DNA from: Desulfomonile tiedjei
Lineage (GTDB): Bacteria; Desulfobacterota; Desulfomonilia; Desulfomonilales; Desulfomonilaceae
Direction: 5' to 3'
DNA length: 64,000 bases
Assembly (NCBI GenBank): GCA_016218715.1
Contig: JACRDG010000096.1
Location: 26,236 to 90,235 of the forward strand
The position numbers and the translations under genes are program-made. Under the pieces are notes generated by a model. That model searched no databases and was not told where the DNA came from. It worked only from the letters and a program-made list of their open reading frames with translations. Each line of letters begins with the position of its first letter. Position 1 is the stretch's first letter. Shown here one piece after another: positions 1-8,619 of this stretch.

Positions 1-2
1 GT

Positions 3-206
3 ACGACCATAGCGTGGTGGAAGCCCGGCAACTGGTGGGCCTATGCGTACCCGAACACCGCGGCGATCTACACTGCCAATGGTGGGGCAGTTATCAACCT
101 CGCCGCCGCTCCCGGCTCGGCGCAAGCGCTCGCAGCAATGACCGGCCTTAACCGGGACATTAATCCCCTGCTGGCCGTGGAGACAAAGCTCCTGTTCAAT
201 TTCTGA
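3..206 (+). CDS. Beta-barrel outer-membrane porin-like protein, C-terminal fragment
   Basis: The last 67 codons of a gene that enters from the left edge, ending in TGA. The translation contains IAWWKPGNWWAY and ends LLAVETKLLFNF. A terminal Phe after an alternating hydrophobic strand is the usual last-strand signal of outer-membrane barrels. The same pattern (VAYWQPGAWFKW, then a variable loop, then VWGAEVKFEGSF) closes the complete porin-like gene at 1173-3029 on the other strand. The two are therefore probably paralogues pointing towards each other. Substrate is unknown. Family membership is inferred from this pairwise likeness only. Confidence 0.75.
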   Translation, partial: TTIAWWKPGNWWAYAYPNTAAIYTANGGAVINLAAAPGSAQALAAMTGLNRDINPLLAVETKLLFNF

Positions 207-238
207 CACCATTCGGGTCACAAGACCCGCTCTTGATT

Positions 239-287
239 CCCTGACCTCATGTCTCGCTCGGAGGGAGATGGGTCAGGGCCTCTTTTT
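239..287 (+). terminator. Rho-independent terminator of the first porin
   Basis: CCCTGACC at 239-246 pairs with GGTCAGGG at 271-278 and is followed within a few bases by a T-run (CTCTTTTTC). It lies 33 bases after the porin stop codon. Confidence 0.75.
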
Positions 288-362
288 CTTGCCACCCCGT
301 CGACCGCTCCTTCCGGAGTTTCAAGACACTCTCAGATTCCGGCATTGTCGAAGTGAGCCCTT

Positions 363-519
363 ATACCAATGTGCAGTTCAATTTGTAACATCCGAGGACT
401 CTGCTCTGGGCTGTTCCTGGGAGGTCTCCTCCGCTACGAACGGCACAGCCTGACTGCGCTCCGGAGACCTCCCAGGAGCGCCCTTCAGCAATATTACTTA
501 TTGAATCGCACATTGGTAT
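363..519. mobile_element. R2 element, copy 1 (157-bp MITE-like repeat)
   Basis: Ends are near-perfect inverted repeats: ATACCAATGTGCAGTTCAAT at the left and ATTGAATCGCACATTGGTAT at the right (18 of 20 positions complementary). The middle is a strong inverted repeat, GGGAGGTCTCC against GGAGACCTCCC. The flanking bases TTA/TTA could be a target-site duplication. Two further copies with the same 157-bp end-to-end length lie at 15332-15488 and 29893-30049. No coding capacity was seen, so it would be non-autonomous. Confidence 0.8.
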
Positions 520-1108
520 TAGTACTCTATTATCTAGATAGGGTGTCGTATCAAGAACAGCACAATTGCGGACCATCTTCCCTGGATCTGCCGCAGGGGC
601 AGGTCTTGCCCTGCCCGTTCCAGAAAGTTGGTGCCGTCTTCATTCGTAGCGACCGGCCTCCGTGCCGGTCGTTCAGAATGGCCCGGCAGGGACGCCGGGC
701 CCTACGTAGAGGAGGATGCCCAACCCCCCAAAAAATGAGGGAAGGCCATCCAAGCGCTAACTCGCGAGGCTGGGCGGCTCCACTATCCATCATTCCGGGG
801 TAGGCAGGCATCCAGTTTTTTGCAAGTGGTTCCCGACCTGCGTCGGGACGACGTCTGGATCCCGGCCCTGGCCCCGGACAGCGATCCCGGGTTCGCCGGC
901 GTGAGGGGTCCAGCTTGATACAACTACCTGTAAATAAGTGGAGCGGTCTTGCAGGCGGCGCCCACCGGGCAAAGGCGGCTCCTATACCCCTTCTCCTTAA
1001 AGGCCGGAAGGGGGAATTTCGAAGCTTCTGCTCAGGACTAATTCAGGACACCAGGTTTGGCAGCCGTTCCATTCGTAACAGCTCCTCTATGCAAGGAGCT
1101 TTCCACTC
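520..1108. repeat. Gene-free spacer with REP-like palindromes
   Basis: No convincing gene lies between the two porins. Short GC-rich palindromes are present: GACCGGCCTCCGTGCCGGTC at 651-670 and GCCCGGCAGGGACGCCGGGC at 681-700, plus a looser one around 838-905 built on CCCGACCTGCGTCGGGA. These resemble bacterial REP units in style. ORFs here are low-quality shadows of the palindromes. Confidence 0.5.
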
Positions 1109-1142
1109 CAAAACAAAGACAGGGGCCTCTGGCCCCTGTCTT
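1109..1142 (-). terminator. Rho-independent terminator of the complete porin
   Basis: AAGACAGGGGCC and GGCCCCTGTCTT form a 12-bp perfect stem around TCT (1116-1142). Read on the minus strand it is followed by TTTGTTTTGG. It lies about 30 bases after the stop codon of the gene at 1173-3029. Confidence 0.85.
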
Positions 1143-1172
1143 CAGGATCAACACAAAAAGTGTGTATGGTTG

Positions 1173-3029
1173 CTAGAAACTGCCTTCGAATTTCACCTCT
1201 GCACCCCAAACCGGGTCGATGGTGCGGTTGGGGTTGATGAAAGCAGTTGCTGGGGTTCCGCCGGCTGGCCACACGAGGGGAGCGTTGGTTCCCCACAATG
1301 GGATGTTCTTGTCACGGCAGGCCCATTTGAACCACGCGCCGGGCTGCCAGTAGGCCACCGTCAGCTTCATGACCAGGCCTTCGATGAGCTTCCAGTCCAT
1401 CCCCGCGTCGATCTCGTATCCGATATTCATGTCGGGGATATTGGGTGTGCTCAGGTTGTTCCACACGTTCAAGATATTGGCGTTGGTGATCGCACCAAAG
1501 TTCACAGTGCCAGGGAGCGCTCCAGCGGCCGGTGCGGTGGTGTCAGGCCTGATGCAACCCCATCCGAAACCGCTCTTGGAGGCCCGGTCCGCCCACATGA
1601 AGCTGGCAAACGTGTTCAAGTTCGCTGCCAGCGCATAGTCCCACCGGCCCGCGTAAATGATCGCATCCTCGATGTATCCGTCCGTGGTATCCCCGTTCTG
1701 GAACACCCCGGTGCCGTACACCTCGTTGATGAGGTAACTGTACGGCCGGAAAAAGGGGGTGTTCGCAAAGGAGTTGCTCCTCAGAATGCCCGTCCGGTCG
1801 ATTTGGCCGATGAGACCGCCCATGCCTCGACGATCGCCTCCGGACAGCCACGCATAGAGGAGCGACATCTTGGACGGGCCTGCAAGCACACCCGCTTCAA
1901 GGGCATAGCGCCAGTGCTCGATATAGAGGTCCCTCACGTCTACCGCGACGCCATTCTGTCTGCCTCTTCCGATGATGCCGTTGGCCGGCAGGCCGCCTCT
2001 CGTCTTTTCGGTCTGGTGAAACCAAACCACTTCTCCGTTGAAGAAGAACCGGCCATTGTTGAACTTGGCATATCCGGAGCCGTACCACTCGGTGTGGTTG
2101 TCCAGGTATATGTACGCACGCGCACCGGGGGTCTTGTTGGCCCTGGCAACCGGATCGTCCAGAACCCCTTCGCCGCCGGTATGGAAGTTCACCCAGTTGA
2201 CGAGCGCGCCCATTTCAATGGAGCCCGCTCGGTAGGTGAAGAGGGAACCGACGTCGTATCTGGTGTTGTCCTTGTCACGATCCACGTTGTAGTACCCGCT
2301 GGTATTATTAAACGCCGGGAGGCCCGCGGCGGTCGTCGACGGCCGGGCGGTCGCGCCCCTTCTGGACGGGTACACACCAACGGTGATGTTGAACGGCCCG
2401 TACAGCGCACTCACGCTCAACGTCTCACTGTTCCGGACATCGGCGTTCCAGCCGAGACCGGTGCCGAATGCCGAGGGACGTCTTCCAAAGTTCACGATCC
2501 CCCAGGGAACCTGCGCGGTCATGAACAGCCAGTTCCAGTAACCAGGAGAGAACGACCGCCGAATACCCGTGTACCGGTAGGTGAGATATTCCGACGCGAC
2601 CAAATCCCCTTGCCCCAAATCCCCGGTGGCTACGGGCTGACCCGCGACCGCACTGCCGGGACCCCACTCACCGACGTGGTAACGTCCTCTGACTCTGAGA
2701 GCCGGGTTGATCTGCAGGTCGACATTGGTGTCCATCCAGAGGGTCTGCCACCCCGCGTCACTGCCTGATTGGATGCCTGCCCTCCGATGCCATCCGGCCC
2801 AGAAGTTGTACGGCGCGAAAGTGCCCGCTGGAAAACCGGTAACGCCGTCGATCGCAGCCACGTCATAGGCCCCGAAAAACCCGCTCTTTCCGGTCTGCGC
2901 AAAGGTCTGATAATTCCAGGTGAAGGTCCCGTCCATTTTGAGTTCAAAGGCTGAAGCCGGTCCTGCCAACAAGCAGAGGCAAAGACCGATCACGGCCGCC
3001 ATCCATACCTTCCTCGTATGTAGGTTCAT
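1173..3029 (-). CDS. Beta-barrel outer-membrane porin-like protein
   Basis: 618 residues. The start is the ATG at 3029, preceded by GAGGGAGGAAATTTTC, rather than an upstream in-frame codon. This gives a classical signal peptide (MNLHTRKVWMAAVIGLCLCL, then cleavage near AGPASA/FELKMDG). The mature chain is rich in aromatic residues, alternating strands and Gly/Asn loops, has no obvious catalytic motif, and ends in Phe, all typical of an outer-membrane barrel. It is paralogous to the fragment at 3-206. A good sigma-70 site lies upstream and a strong terminator downstream, so it is probably a single-gene unit. The solute carried is not deducible. Position 'porin-like' is inference from architecture. 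Confidence 0.75.
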   Translation of the reverse strand: MNLHTRKVWMAAVIGLCLCLLAGPASAFELKMDGTFTWNYQTFAQTGKSGFFGAYDVAAIDGVTGFPAGTFAPYNFWAGWHRRAGIQSGSDAGWQTLWMDTNVDLQINPALRVRGRYHVGEWGPGSAVAGQPVATGDLGQGDLVASEYLTYRYTGIRRSFSPGYWNWLFMTAQVPWGIVNFGRRPSAFGTGLGWNADVRNSETLSVSALYGPFNITVGVYPSRRGATARPSTTAAGLPAFNNTSGYYNVDRDKDNTRYDVGSLFTYRAGSIEMGALVNWVNFHTGGEGVLDDPVARANKTPGARAYIYLDNHTEWYGSGYAKFNNGRFFFNGEVVWFHQTEKTRGGLPANGIIGRGRQNGVAVDVRDLYIEHWRYALEAGVLAGPSKMSLLYAWLSGGDRRGMGGLIGQIDRTGILRSNSFANTPFFRPYSYLINEVYGTGVFQNGDTTDGYIEDAIIYAGRWDYALAANLNTFASFMWADRASKSGFGWGCIRPDTTAPAAGALPGTVNFGAITNANILNVWNNLSTPNIPDMNIGYEIDAGMDWKLIEGLVMKLTVAYWQPGAWFKWACRDKNIPLWGTNAPLVWPAGGTPATAFINPNRTIDPVWGAEVKFEGSF

Positions 3030-3170
3030 GAAAATTTCCTCCCTCACTCGACAAGGACGACCGGGTCGCCGTCCACATGAAATGACAGAGAGCCCCTGCC
3101 CGACACGCCTCAAGTGCGCCCGGGAAGCGGCACCCAAACAATATACTTTTGAAGAGCTTACAGCAAAGTA

Positions 3171-3199
3171 ACCCTACACGGCAGGTACGTCCATGTCAA
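3171..3199 (-). promoter_or_regulatory. Sigma-70-like promoter of the porin
   Basis: On the minus strand TTGACA (3199-3194), a 17-base spacer, then TAGGGT (3176-3171). It gives a leader of roughly 135 bases before the ATG at 3029. The -35 box is perfect and the -10 box is weak. Confidence 0.45.
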
Positions 3200-3293
3200 C
3201 TGGAAAGCGGCACACTTTCCTAGAAAAATGAGAGTAAACTGACGCAATTGTTGGTCTGAACTGTAATAATTCCTGACAATTTGTACTCTGGCT

Positions 3294-4232
3294 TTATGCC
3301 TCGTCGTCCAGCCTGTCGATTATCCGCTGCGCGTGCTGCCGCGAGTCGCACCTGATTTCCAGGGTGCACTCGGGGGTTTCGAAGCCTTGAGCATGCCTGA
3401 TCGTCACGCGGTTCGAGCGCACAACGGACTGGCGCCAGGAGTGGAATTCTTGTTCCTGAGCGGCCAATTCAGGGTGCTTCCAGGACCTGACCAGGTCTCG
3501 GAACCGAGCTGCACGCTCAGGCAGGGCCGCGTCCCGATCCGACAGGATAGCCGCGGCGCACTCGTCCTGGAGTAAATCGACAACGGGCCTGGAGTGAAAG
3601 ATCGAGAGATCAACGAGGGAGCTGATAATTTCGTTCTTCTTGTTCGCGTTCAACCCCAGTTCCTCGGTAATCTGCATGAGAATCGCGCGCTCCGCAGGCG
3701 CGAGCCTTGCCAGTATCACACACGTTTTCTCGTGAATGCGCCCGGACGCGAGCGATTCGAGCACGAAAGGCTCGAGACCGGCCACGATTCTGAGCCTCTC
3801 CAGCCGGGGACCGCGAGGCGGCACCCCCATGACCGGAAGGAACTCCTCCGCGACCGCGTCCCGGGGAAACAGCTCCAGCAGTCGCCGTACGACTACTGAA
3901 GTGCAGGCAGGATCGAACGTCCGATGGGTCACGTTGTCCCAGAAGGCCAGGCGGAAGGCATCTTGCTCCGGCATCCGGGCGGGGAGTACTTTGACCTCGA
4001 CTTGCGGCAACCCAACGCGCCGCGCAACGGTGAGACGCCGGCGCCCCAGCACGGGGACTGGACTGCCCGCCACACGCTCCTGCACGACCGGCTGCGTGAT
4101 GATTCCCACTGCTCGCACAGACTGCTCCAGCGGCTCCAGGTCCGCGAAACAAGGAATGTAATAGGTCGTGTCATCGAGATCGATGTCACGAGGGTCCGGA
4201 GACGATGTTTTCGTGTGCTGCAGCCAATTCAA
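3294..4232 (-). CDS. ParB/Srx-domain protein
   Basis: 312 residues from a TTG codon. A GGAGG lies upstream and no in-frame ATG occurs before residue ~87. The N-terminal ~100 residues follow the ParB/sulfiredoxin fold pattern: a target list ending IDLDDTTYYIP, then LEQSVRAVGIITQPVV, then GRRRLTVARRVG. That last segment is the phosphate-binding motif, usually G-x-R-R. The remainder is helical with no clear helix-turn-helix. It overlaps the 3' end of the glycosyltransferase by 47 bases, so the two are co-transcribed and translationally coupled. It is far from any parA or origin seen here, so a role in chromosome partition is not supported. Many stand-alone members bind CTP or DNA, but function here is unknown. 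Confidence 0.65.
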   Translation of the reverse strand: MNWLQHTKTSSPDPRDIDLDDTTYYIPCFADLEPLEQSVRAVGIITQPVVQERVAGSPVPVLGRRRLTVARRVGLPQVEVKVLPARMPEQDAFRLAFWDNVTHRTFDPACTSVVVRRLLELFPRDAVAEEFLPVMGVPPRGPRLERLRIVAGLEPFVLESLASGRIHEKTCVILARLAPAERAILMQITEELGLNANKKNEIISSLVDLSIFHSRPVVDLLQDECAAAILSDRDAALPERAARFRDLVRSWKHPELAAQEQEFHSWRQSVVRSNRVTIRHAQGFETPECTLEIRCDSRQHAQRIIDRLDDEA

Positions 4233-5028
4233 GGTAGTGCTCGGCCTCCTGCGTTCTTCCTCGTTTTATGCATCCGCCTGCCACGATCCGGCATTTCTTC
4301 ACCAGTTCCCGCGCGGCAGCCCTGCGATAATCCGGCCCCAATTGCGGATCGGCCAGGATTTTCACGATCGCCTGAATCCTGAATCGGTCGATTCCCGGAA
4401 CGAGCCGCGAAAGCTGATCCGGTCTGCCTCCATGCTTTACCACGAGCGGTTCCGGGATGAAGACGACGTCGTGGAACGCCGTGATCCTCAGCCACAAGTC
4501 GTAATCTTCCGCCGCGGGCAAGGTCTCGTCGAACGAGCCGACCCGATCCAGCAAGGACCGTGAGAGCATGACCGAAGAGGGGCTAATCAGGCACCGTTCC
4601 AGGGCGCGTTCAAAGAAGTGGCCGCCTTGCTTGCGGTGAATCTCCTTTTGCCGAACAGGCCGGCCGTTGCAGCACCACAGCTCGTCGGTATGACAGATGA
4701 ACAGCGGCCTCCGCGGGTCAAAGACCGCGACCTGCCGGGCGAGCTTGTTTGGCAGCCATTCATCGTCGGAATCCAGGAACGCCAGCAACTCACCCTGTGC
4801 TCGAGTAATCCCCGCATTCCGCGCGGCCGAGACCCCGCGATTCTCCTGAAAAACCGCGGTAAGTCGGTCGTCGAAGCGCGAGAGCACCTCAGTGGTGCCA
4901 TCCCTTGAGCCGTCGTCCACCACGATCAGCTCGAAGTCTCGGAATGTCTGGTCGAGGACCGACCGAATCGCCCGCTCCACGACACCCGCACGGTCATATG
5001 TCGGTATGATGGCGCTCACCAGCGGCAT
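4186..5028 (-). CDS. Family 2 glycosyltransferase
   Basis: 280 residues with the GT-A fold signature of GT2 enzymes. The N-terminus is VSAIIPTYDRAGVVERAI and is followed by VLDQTFRDFELIVVDDGSRD. The metal/nucleotide-binding DxD region is LLAFLDSDDEW near residue 95, and ETLPAAEDYDLWLRI near 185 is the usual acceptor-side acidic motif. There are no membrane segments, so it should act on a sugar nucleotide at the cytoplasmic face, for example in polysaccharide or lipid-linked glycan assembly. The partner gene at 3294-4232 overlaps its end. Substrate cannot be assigned. Confidence 0.85.
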   Translation of the reverse strand: MPLVSAIIPTYDRAGVVERAIRSVLDQTFRDFELIVVDDGSRDGTTEVLSRFDDRLTAVFQENRGVSAARNAGITRAQGELLAFLDSDDEWLPNKLARQVAVFDPRRPLFICHTDELWCCNGRPVRQKEIHRKQGGHFFERALERCLISPSSVMLSRSLLDRVGSFDETLPAAEDYDLWLRITAFHDVVFIPEPLVVKHGGRPDQLSRLVPGIDRFRIQAIVKILADPQLGPDYRRAAARELVKKCRIVAGGCIKRGRTQEAEHYLELAAAHENIVSGPS

Positions 5029-5125
5029 GACGGCCCCTCGGGGATTGCGATGCTCCCAAGCCTACGACTCATGGTATCATACTACGGGAGTGCCAGCGTT
5101 TCCGTTTCAAAGAGGACGGGGCATC

Positions 5126-5785
5126 ATGCCGCAGAGTACGAACGAACGAGAAATCACGGACATTCTCTTCGACCTCGGGAACGTGCTGGTCCCGCTACAC
5201 CCGGACACAGCGTTCCGGAGGCTGCTGCCGCACCTTCCCCTGGATAAGGCCGCGCTGCTCAGGAGAGATCGGCTGGCGTTCCTGAGGCTATTGCATGAGC
5301 CAAAGGCCGCCCTGGAAACAGGTAAAATCGACTTCCCGGAGTTTTGCGCCCGCATGTCCGTTATCCTGGGGGTCTCCTTGCCGATAGACGAATTTCGGTC
5401 CATCTGGTGTTCCATGTTCAGCATGGATCCGGAGATGATCGAGCTGGGTGAGCGTCTGTCCACACGGTACCGGACCTGGCTCGCGTCCAACACGAGCCGG
5501 GTGCACTACGAGTCTATCCGGGAACGGTTCCCGCGCGTGCTGTTCTAACGGGATGCCGCTCTCTCCTACGAGCTGGGAGTCATGAAGCCGGATCTCGAGT
5601 ACTATGCCCGCGCGGTGAAGAAGTTTGGAATCGACCCTCGTACAGCGGTTCTCATCGACGACCTGAGCGAAAACGTTGACGGAGCCATCCGTTCCGGATT
5701 ACATGGAATAACTTTCGCGGACCGCCCCCAACTTCTGCGAGAGCTGGCGGACCTGGGGGTGCAGGTGCCAGGTAACGGAGCGTAG
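5126..5785 (+). pseudogene. HAD-superfamily hydrolase interrupted by an in-frame stop
   Basis: Starting at the ATG at 5126, the reading frame gives HAD motif I (DILFDLGNVL) and motif II (LASNTSRVHYE). It then meets TAA at 5546-5548 and continues in the same frame with ALSYELGVMKPD (motif III lysine) and AVLIDDLSENVDGA (motif IV acidic pair) up to TAG at 5785. Together the two parts make a complete ~219-residue HAD phosphatase of the YihX/epoxide-hydrolase-like subgroup. The single TAA falls where relatives have one residue before the 'LSYE-G-KPD' segment. It is a recent nonsense mutation, a sequencing error, or a split gene restarting at ATG 5582. TAA excludes selenocysteine or pyrrolysine. 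The final TAG overlaps the edge of an R1 repeat. Confidence 0.8.
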
Positions 5786-5938
5786 TACGCCATTTCACAA
5801 ATACGGTCTCGCTTGGTGGCTCTGCTCTTGGCTGTTCAGTGGGGCCGGCATCTTGCCGGTCCATGAAGAAGTGACAGGCAAGATGCCTGTCCCACCAAGA
5901 ATGCGGAAGTGCCTGACCGAACTTGCGAAAAGGAGCAC
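5784..5938. mobile_element. R1 element, copy A (MITE-like)
   Basis: Left end AGTACGCCATTTCACAAATA and right end ...GACCGAACTTGCGAAAAGG (then AGCAC) form an imperfect terminal inverted repeat. The centre is the family palindrome GTGGGGCCGGCATCTTGCCG against CAGGCAAGATGCCTGTCCC. The left end provides the AG of the TAG stop of the HAD pseudogene. The right end stops about 8 bases before the argJ start and its Shine-Dalgarno. Confidence 0.75.
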
Positions 5939-5946
5939 CGAGGACA

Positions 5947-7149
5947 GTGAACGAAGAAAAACTTGCCATCAGAGGGTTCAGATTCAGCGCAGTGGCTGCA
6001 GGCGTCAAACAACCGGGAACCACTCGGCTCGACCTTGGCCTCATCGTCTCGGACGTGCCCGCGACGGCCGCGGGGGTTACCACCACCAATCTGGTTGCGG
6101 CTGCGCCGGTCCAGATAACACGGAAGCGCCTGGAGCGCGGCCTATGTCAGGCGATCCTCATCAATTCGGGCAATGCCAATGCCTATACCGGTGAGGCCGG
6201 CATGCAAGCGGCCTCAGACCTGACCCGGGAGGTCGCACAGAGCCTCGCACTGGACCCGGACCTGGTGCTCCCTATGTCCACGGGCGTCATCGGCAATCCG
6301 CTGCCGGTGGATCGGATGCGCGACCGTATCCCGGATCTGATCGCAGGCCTCGATGCAGGGGCCGCGTCGGAGGTGGCACGCGCGATGATGACCACCGACA
6401 CCAGACCCAAGACCGTGTTCCTTGAGGGAACCCTCTCCACCGGCCCTTTCAAGATGCTGGGGATCGCGAAAGGCTCGGGGATGATCGCTCCTGACATGGC
6501 CACGATGTTGGCTGTGATCCTCACCGATGTCAGGGTCGAGCGCTCTGTGCTACAGGAGTCTCTGGTCGCGGCGGTGGAGCGTACGTTCAACCGCATCACC
6601 ATTGATGGAGACACGAGCACGAACGACACCCTCGTCGTCCTCGCCGGGGGCGAGCCTTCTGCCGCGGCGCTGAGCGGTTCGGACTCAGACACGACCGCGT
6701 TCGCTGCGCTCCTCAATGAAGCCTGTTCGGATCTGGCCCGCCAGTTGGTGCTCGACGGTGAAGGTGCGACAAAGCTGGTCGAGATTCACGTGCGCGGCGC
6801 GGTGGATGAGGCGTCCGCGGTCAAGGTAGCCAAAACCATCGCAGAGTCGCCGCTGGTGAAGACCGCATTCCATGGTGGCGACCCCAACTGGGGGCGGATC
6901 ATCGCGGCTGCCGGACGCGCGGGCGTCCCCTTCAATCCCGAGATCATAGAGCTGTCAATCGGCCACGCGCTGGTGGTGAAGGATGGCTCCCTCGTACCGG
7001 GCGATTGGGAACCCGCAGCGGCTCGTGTCATGAAGGGGCGGGAATTCTCGATCTTTCTCGATTTGAAATCAGGTCCGGCAGAGGCGTGTTTCCTTACGAC
7101 CGATTTTTCAGCCGAATATGTGGCTATCAATGCAGATTATCGATCTTGA
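5947..7149 (+). CDS. argJ: ArgJ, glutamate N-acetyltransferase / amino-acid acetyltransferase
   Basis: 400 residues. The start is GTG at 5947, five bases after GAGG; an upstream TTG would lie inside the R1 repeat. ArgJ moves the acetyl group from N-acetylornithine to glutamate and, in bifunctional forms, also uses acetyl-CoA, in cytoplasmic arginine synthesis. The self-cleavage site is visible as APDMATMLAVILTD, with the nucleophilic Thr near residue 186 that starts the beta chain. Oxyanion/substrate segments STGVIG and GDPNWGRI are present. It stands alone here, without other arg genes. Its 3' end overlaps the convergent transglycosylase gene by 23 bases. Confidence 0.95.
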   Translation: MNEEKLAIRGFRFSAVAAGVKQPGTTRLDLGLIVSDVPATAAGVTTTNLVAAAPVQITRKRLERGLCQAILINSGNANAYTGEAGMQAASDLTREVAQSLALDPDLVLPMSTGVIGNPLPVDRMRDRIPDLIAGLDAGAASEVARAMMTTDTRPKTVFLEGTLSTGPFKMLGIAKGSGMIAPDMATMLAVILTDVRVERSVLQESLVAAVERTFNRITIDGDTSTNDTLVVLAGGEPSAAALSGSDSDTTAFAALLNEACSDLARQLVLDGEGATKLVEIHVRGAVDEASAVKVAKTIAESPLVKTAFHGGDPNWGRIIAAAGRAGVPFNPEIIELSIGHALVVKDGSLVPGDWEPAAARVMKGREFSIFLDLKSGPAEACFLTTDFSAEYVAINADYRS

Positions 7150-8404
7150 CGGTACGAAGGATCTTGATCGGATTACCGGGTGCCAGGGATAGGCGATCGC
7201 GCTTGCGTACGAGAGCTTTGGTCTTGAGCGTTTGGGCCGGCACCACGATTTTGGCGCCTCGTCGGAGTCGACGGCGGAGGTTCACGTCCGGATTCAGTTC
7301 TGCCAGGTGATGCTTGTCTATGCCATAACGATGGCAGATCTTTCGAACGTTGTCCCCTTGATCCACCACGTGCACGATCTGGTTTACCGGCGGTTCCGGA
7401 GTCATGTCCTCCAGTTTCTTCGCGAGGATCTGTCTCTTCCCGAGCGGAACGCGCAGCGAGTAAGGCGGACCGTCCGCGGGGGTCGTTGGACGGAGGAGGG
7501 CAGGGTTCAGATCGACCAGTTCATCCGCGGGCACGTTCATTTCTTGCGCCAGAGTCGTCAGGGGATGGCAGCCGTTCACGGGAACCAGTTCGTGCTTCTT
7601 GTCGAAAGGCTGGGATTTGAGCGCCTGAAATCCGTATTTCGCCGGGTTCTTGGCGATGTGAGCGATTGCGTGGAATCGCGGGAAGAACTCCTTGGTTTCC
7701 CGTTTCAGCTTACGGCTGCTACAGATCTCGTCGTACCCGTCTGCATCTTCCTGGCAGAGCACCTTATTCAGTTTGTTCTCGCCGGAATTGTAGGCACTCA
7801 ACGCAAGCCGCCAGCACCCGAACATTCCATAGAGATCCTTCAGGTAGAGCAACGCGGCCTTGGTGGACTTCTCCGGGTCGAGTCGTTCATCGACCCAGCT
7901 ATCCACTCGCAAGCCGTAGCTTCTCGCCGTGTCGGGCATGAATTGCCACATGCCGAGAGCGTTTGCCGGGGAGCGTGCCTCCGGGTTGGCCCCTGATTCG
8001 AGCAAGAACAGGTAGGAAAGGTCTTCCGGGAGGCCGTTCTCCACGGTCATCGTCTTGACCATGGGGAGATAGTCTTGGGCCCGAGCCATGTACTGCCGCA
8101 TGGTTTCCCGCTGCCCGTAAGCGTACATGCGTATGAACTGACGCACCCTCGGTTCGTCTTCTTCGATGGGCAATGGAGGGTAGGAAGATTTCTTCTCTTC
8201 GGCTTGCAGGGCGGGTTTCTTACGGCTCGTACCGAGCGAGAGCGCGCTGGAGAACGCGTTGGCCACGAGGCTGGGCGGTTTTTCGAGCGTTTCCTTGACG
8301 ATACCCGCGGTCGAACCACACCCACTGAGCGCCGCGAGGCAAACGCCCACTACAACGAGGCCTCTCCAGCGAGTTCTACTCCACGCCGGGGATTTCCGAA
8401 CCAT
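7127..8404 (-). CDS. MltD-like lytic transglycosylase, LysM lipoprotein
   Basis: 425 residues from ATG 8404. The N-terminus is basic, then a hydrophobic stretch and a lipobox ending LSGC (Cys29), so a lipoprotein is likely. Residues ~105-240 are a family 1 transglycosylase domain: LSYLFLLESGANPEA contains the catalytic Glu (about 136), followed by ALGMWQFMPDTARSYGL and LALSAYNSGENKL. Two LysM-type segments follow, one around HPLTTLAQEMNVPADELV and one beginning VVDQGDNVRKICHRYGI, which bind peptidoglycan. Family members cleave the glycan strand non-hydrolytically during growth. It is monocistronic between its promoter and the convergent argJ. Confidence 0.9.
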   Translation of the reverse strand: MVRKSPAWSRTRWRGLVVVGVCLAALSGCGSTAGIVKETLEKPPSLVANAFSSALSLGTSRKKPALQAEEKKSSYPPLPIEEDEPRVRQFIRMYAYGQRETMRQYMARAQDYLPMVKTMTVENGLPEDLSYLFLLESGANPEARSPANALGMWQFMPDTARSYGLRVDSWVDERLDPEKSTKAALLYLKDLYGMFGCWRLALSAYNSGENKLNKVLCQEDADGYDEICSSRKLKRETKEFFPRFHAIAHIAKNPAKYGFQALKSQPFDKKHELVPVNGCHPLTTLAQEMNVPADELVDLNPALLRPTTPADGPPYSLRVPLGKRQILAKKLEDMTPEPPVNQIVHVVDQGDNVRKICHRYGIDKHHLAELNPDVNLRRRLRRGAKIVVPAQTLKTKALVRKRDRLSLAPGNPIKILRTVKIDNLH

Positions 8405-8486
8405 CCCACGTGAGAAAACAGAATCAACCGGATCGCCTCTGTGACAAGCACGTATCACTCGGCAAAACCGCATCATGGCATGTCGG

Positions 8487-8514
8487 ATATTAACACACAT
8501 TTGGCAACTGTCAA
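8487..8514 (-). promoter_or_regulatory. Sigma-70-like promoter of the transglycosylase
   Basis: Minus strand TTGACA (8514-8509), 16-base spacer, TAATAT (8492-8487). It lies about 85 bases before the ATG at 8404. Confidence 0.6.
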
Positions 8515-8619
8515 CGGTTTCCGCGAAGACCGTCGGGGTGTCCAGGAGCGCGGGATGTTCCTGTCACGCAACGATGGGGGTTGGCGCGGGAGACTCAGGA
8601 ATCGTGAGATGCAAGAAGG

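Noticed and set aside
915..2768. Long plus-strand open frame (617 codons) opposite the porin
   Set aside because: Runs antisense through a gene with signal peptide, Shine-Dalgarno, promoter and terminator; its translation has no recognisable domain and is a GC-driven shadow.
5546..5548. Selenocysteine or pyrrolysine read-through in the HAD gene
   Set aside because: The codon is TAA, which codes for neither.
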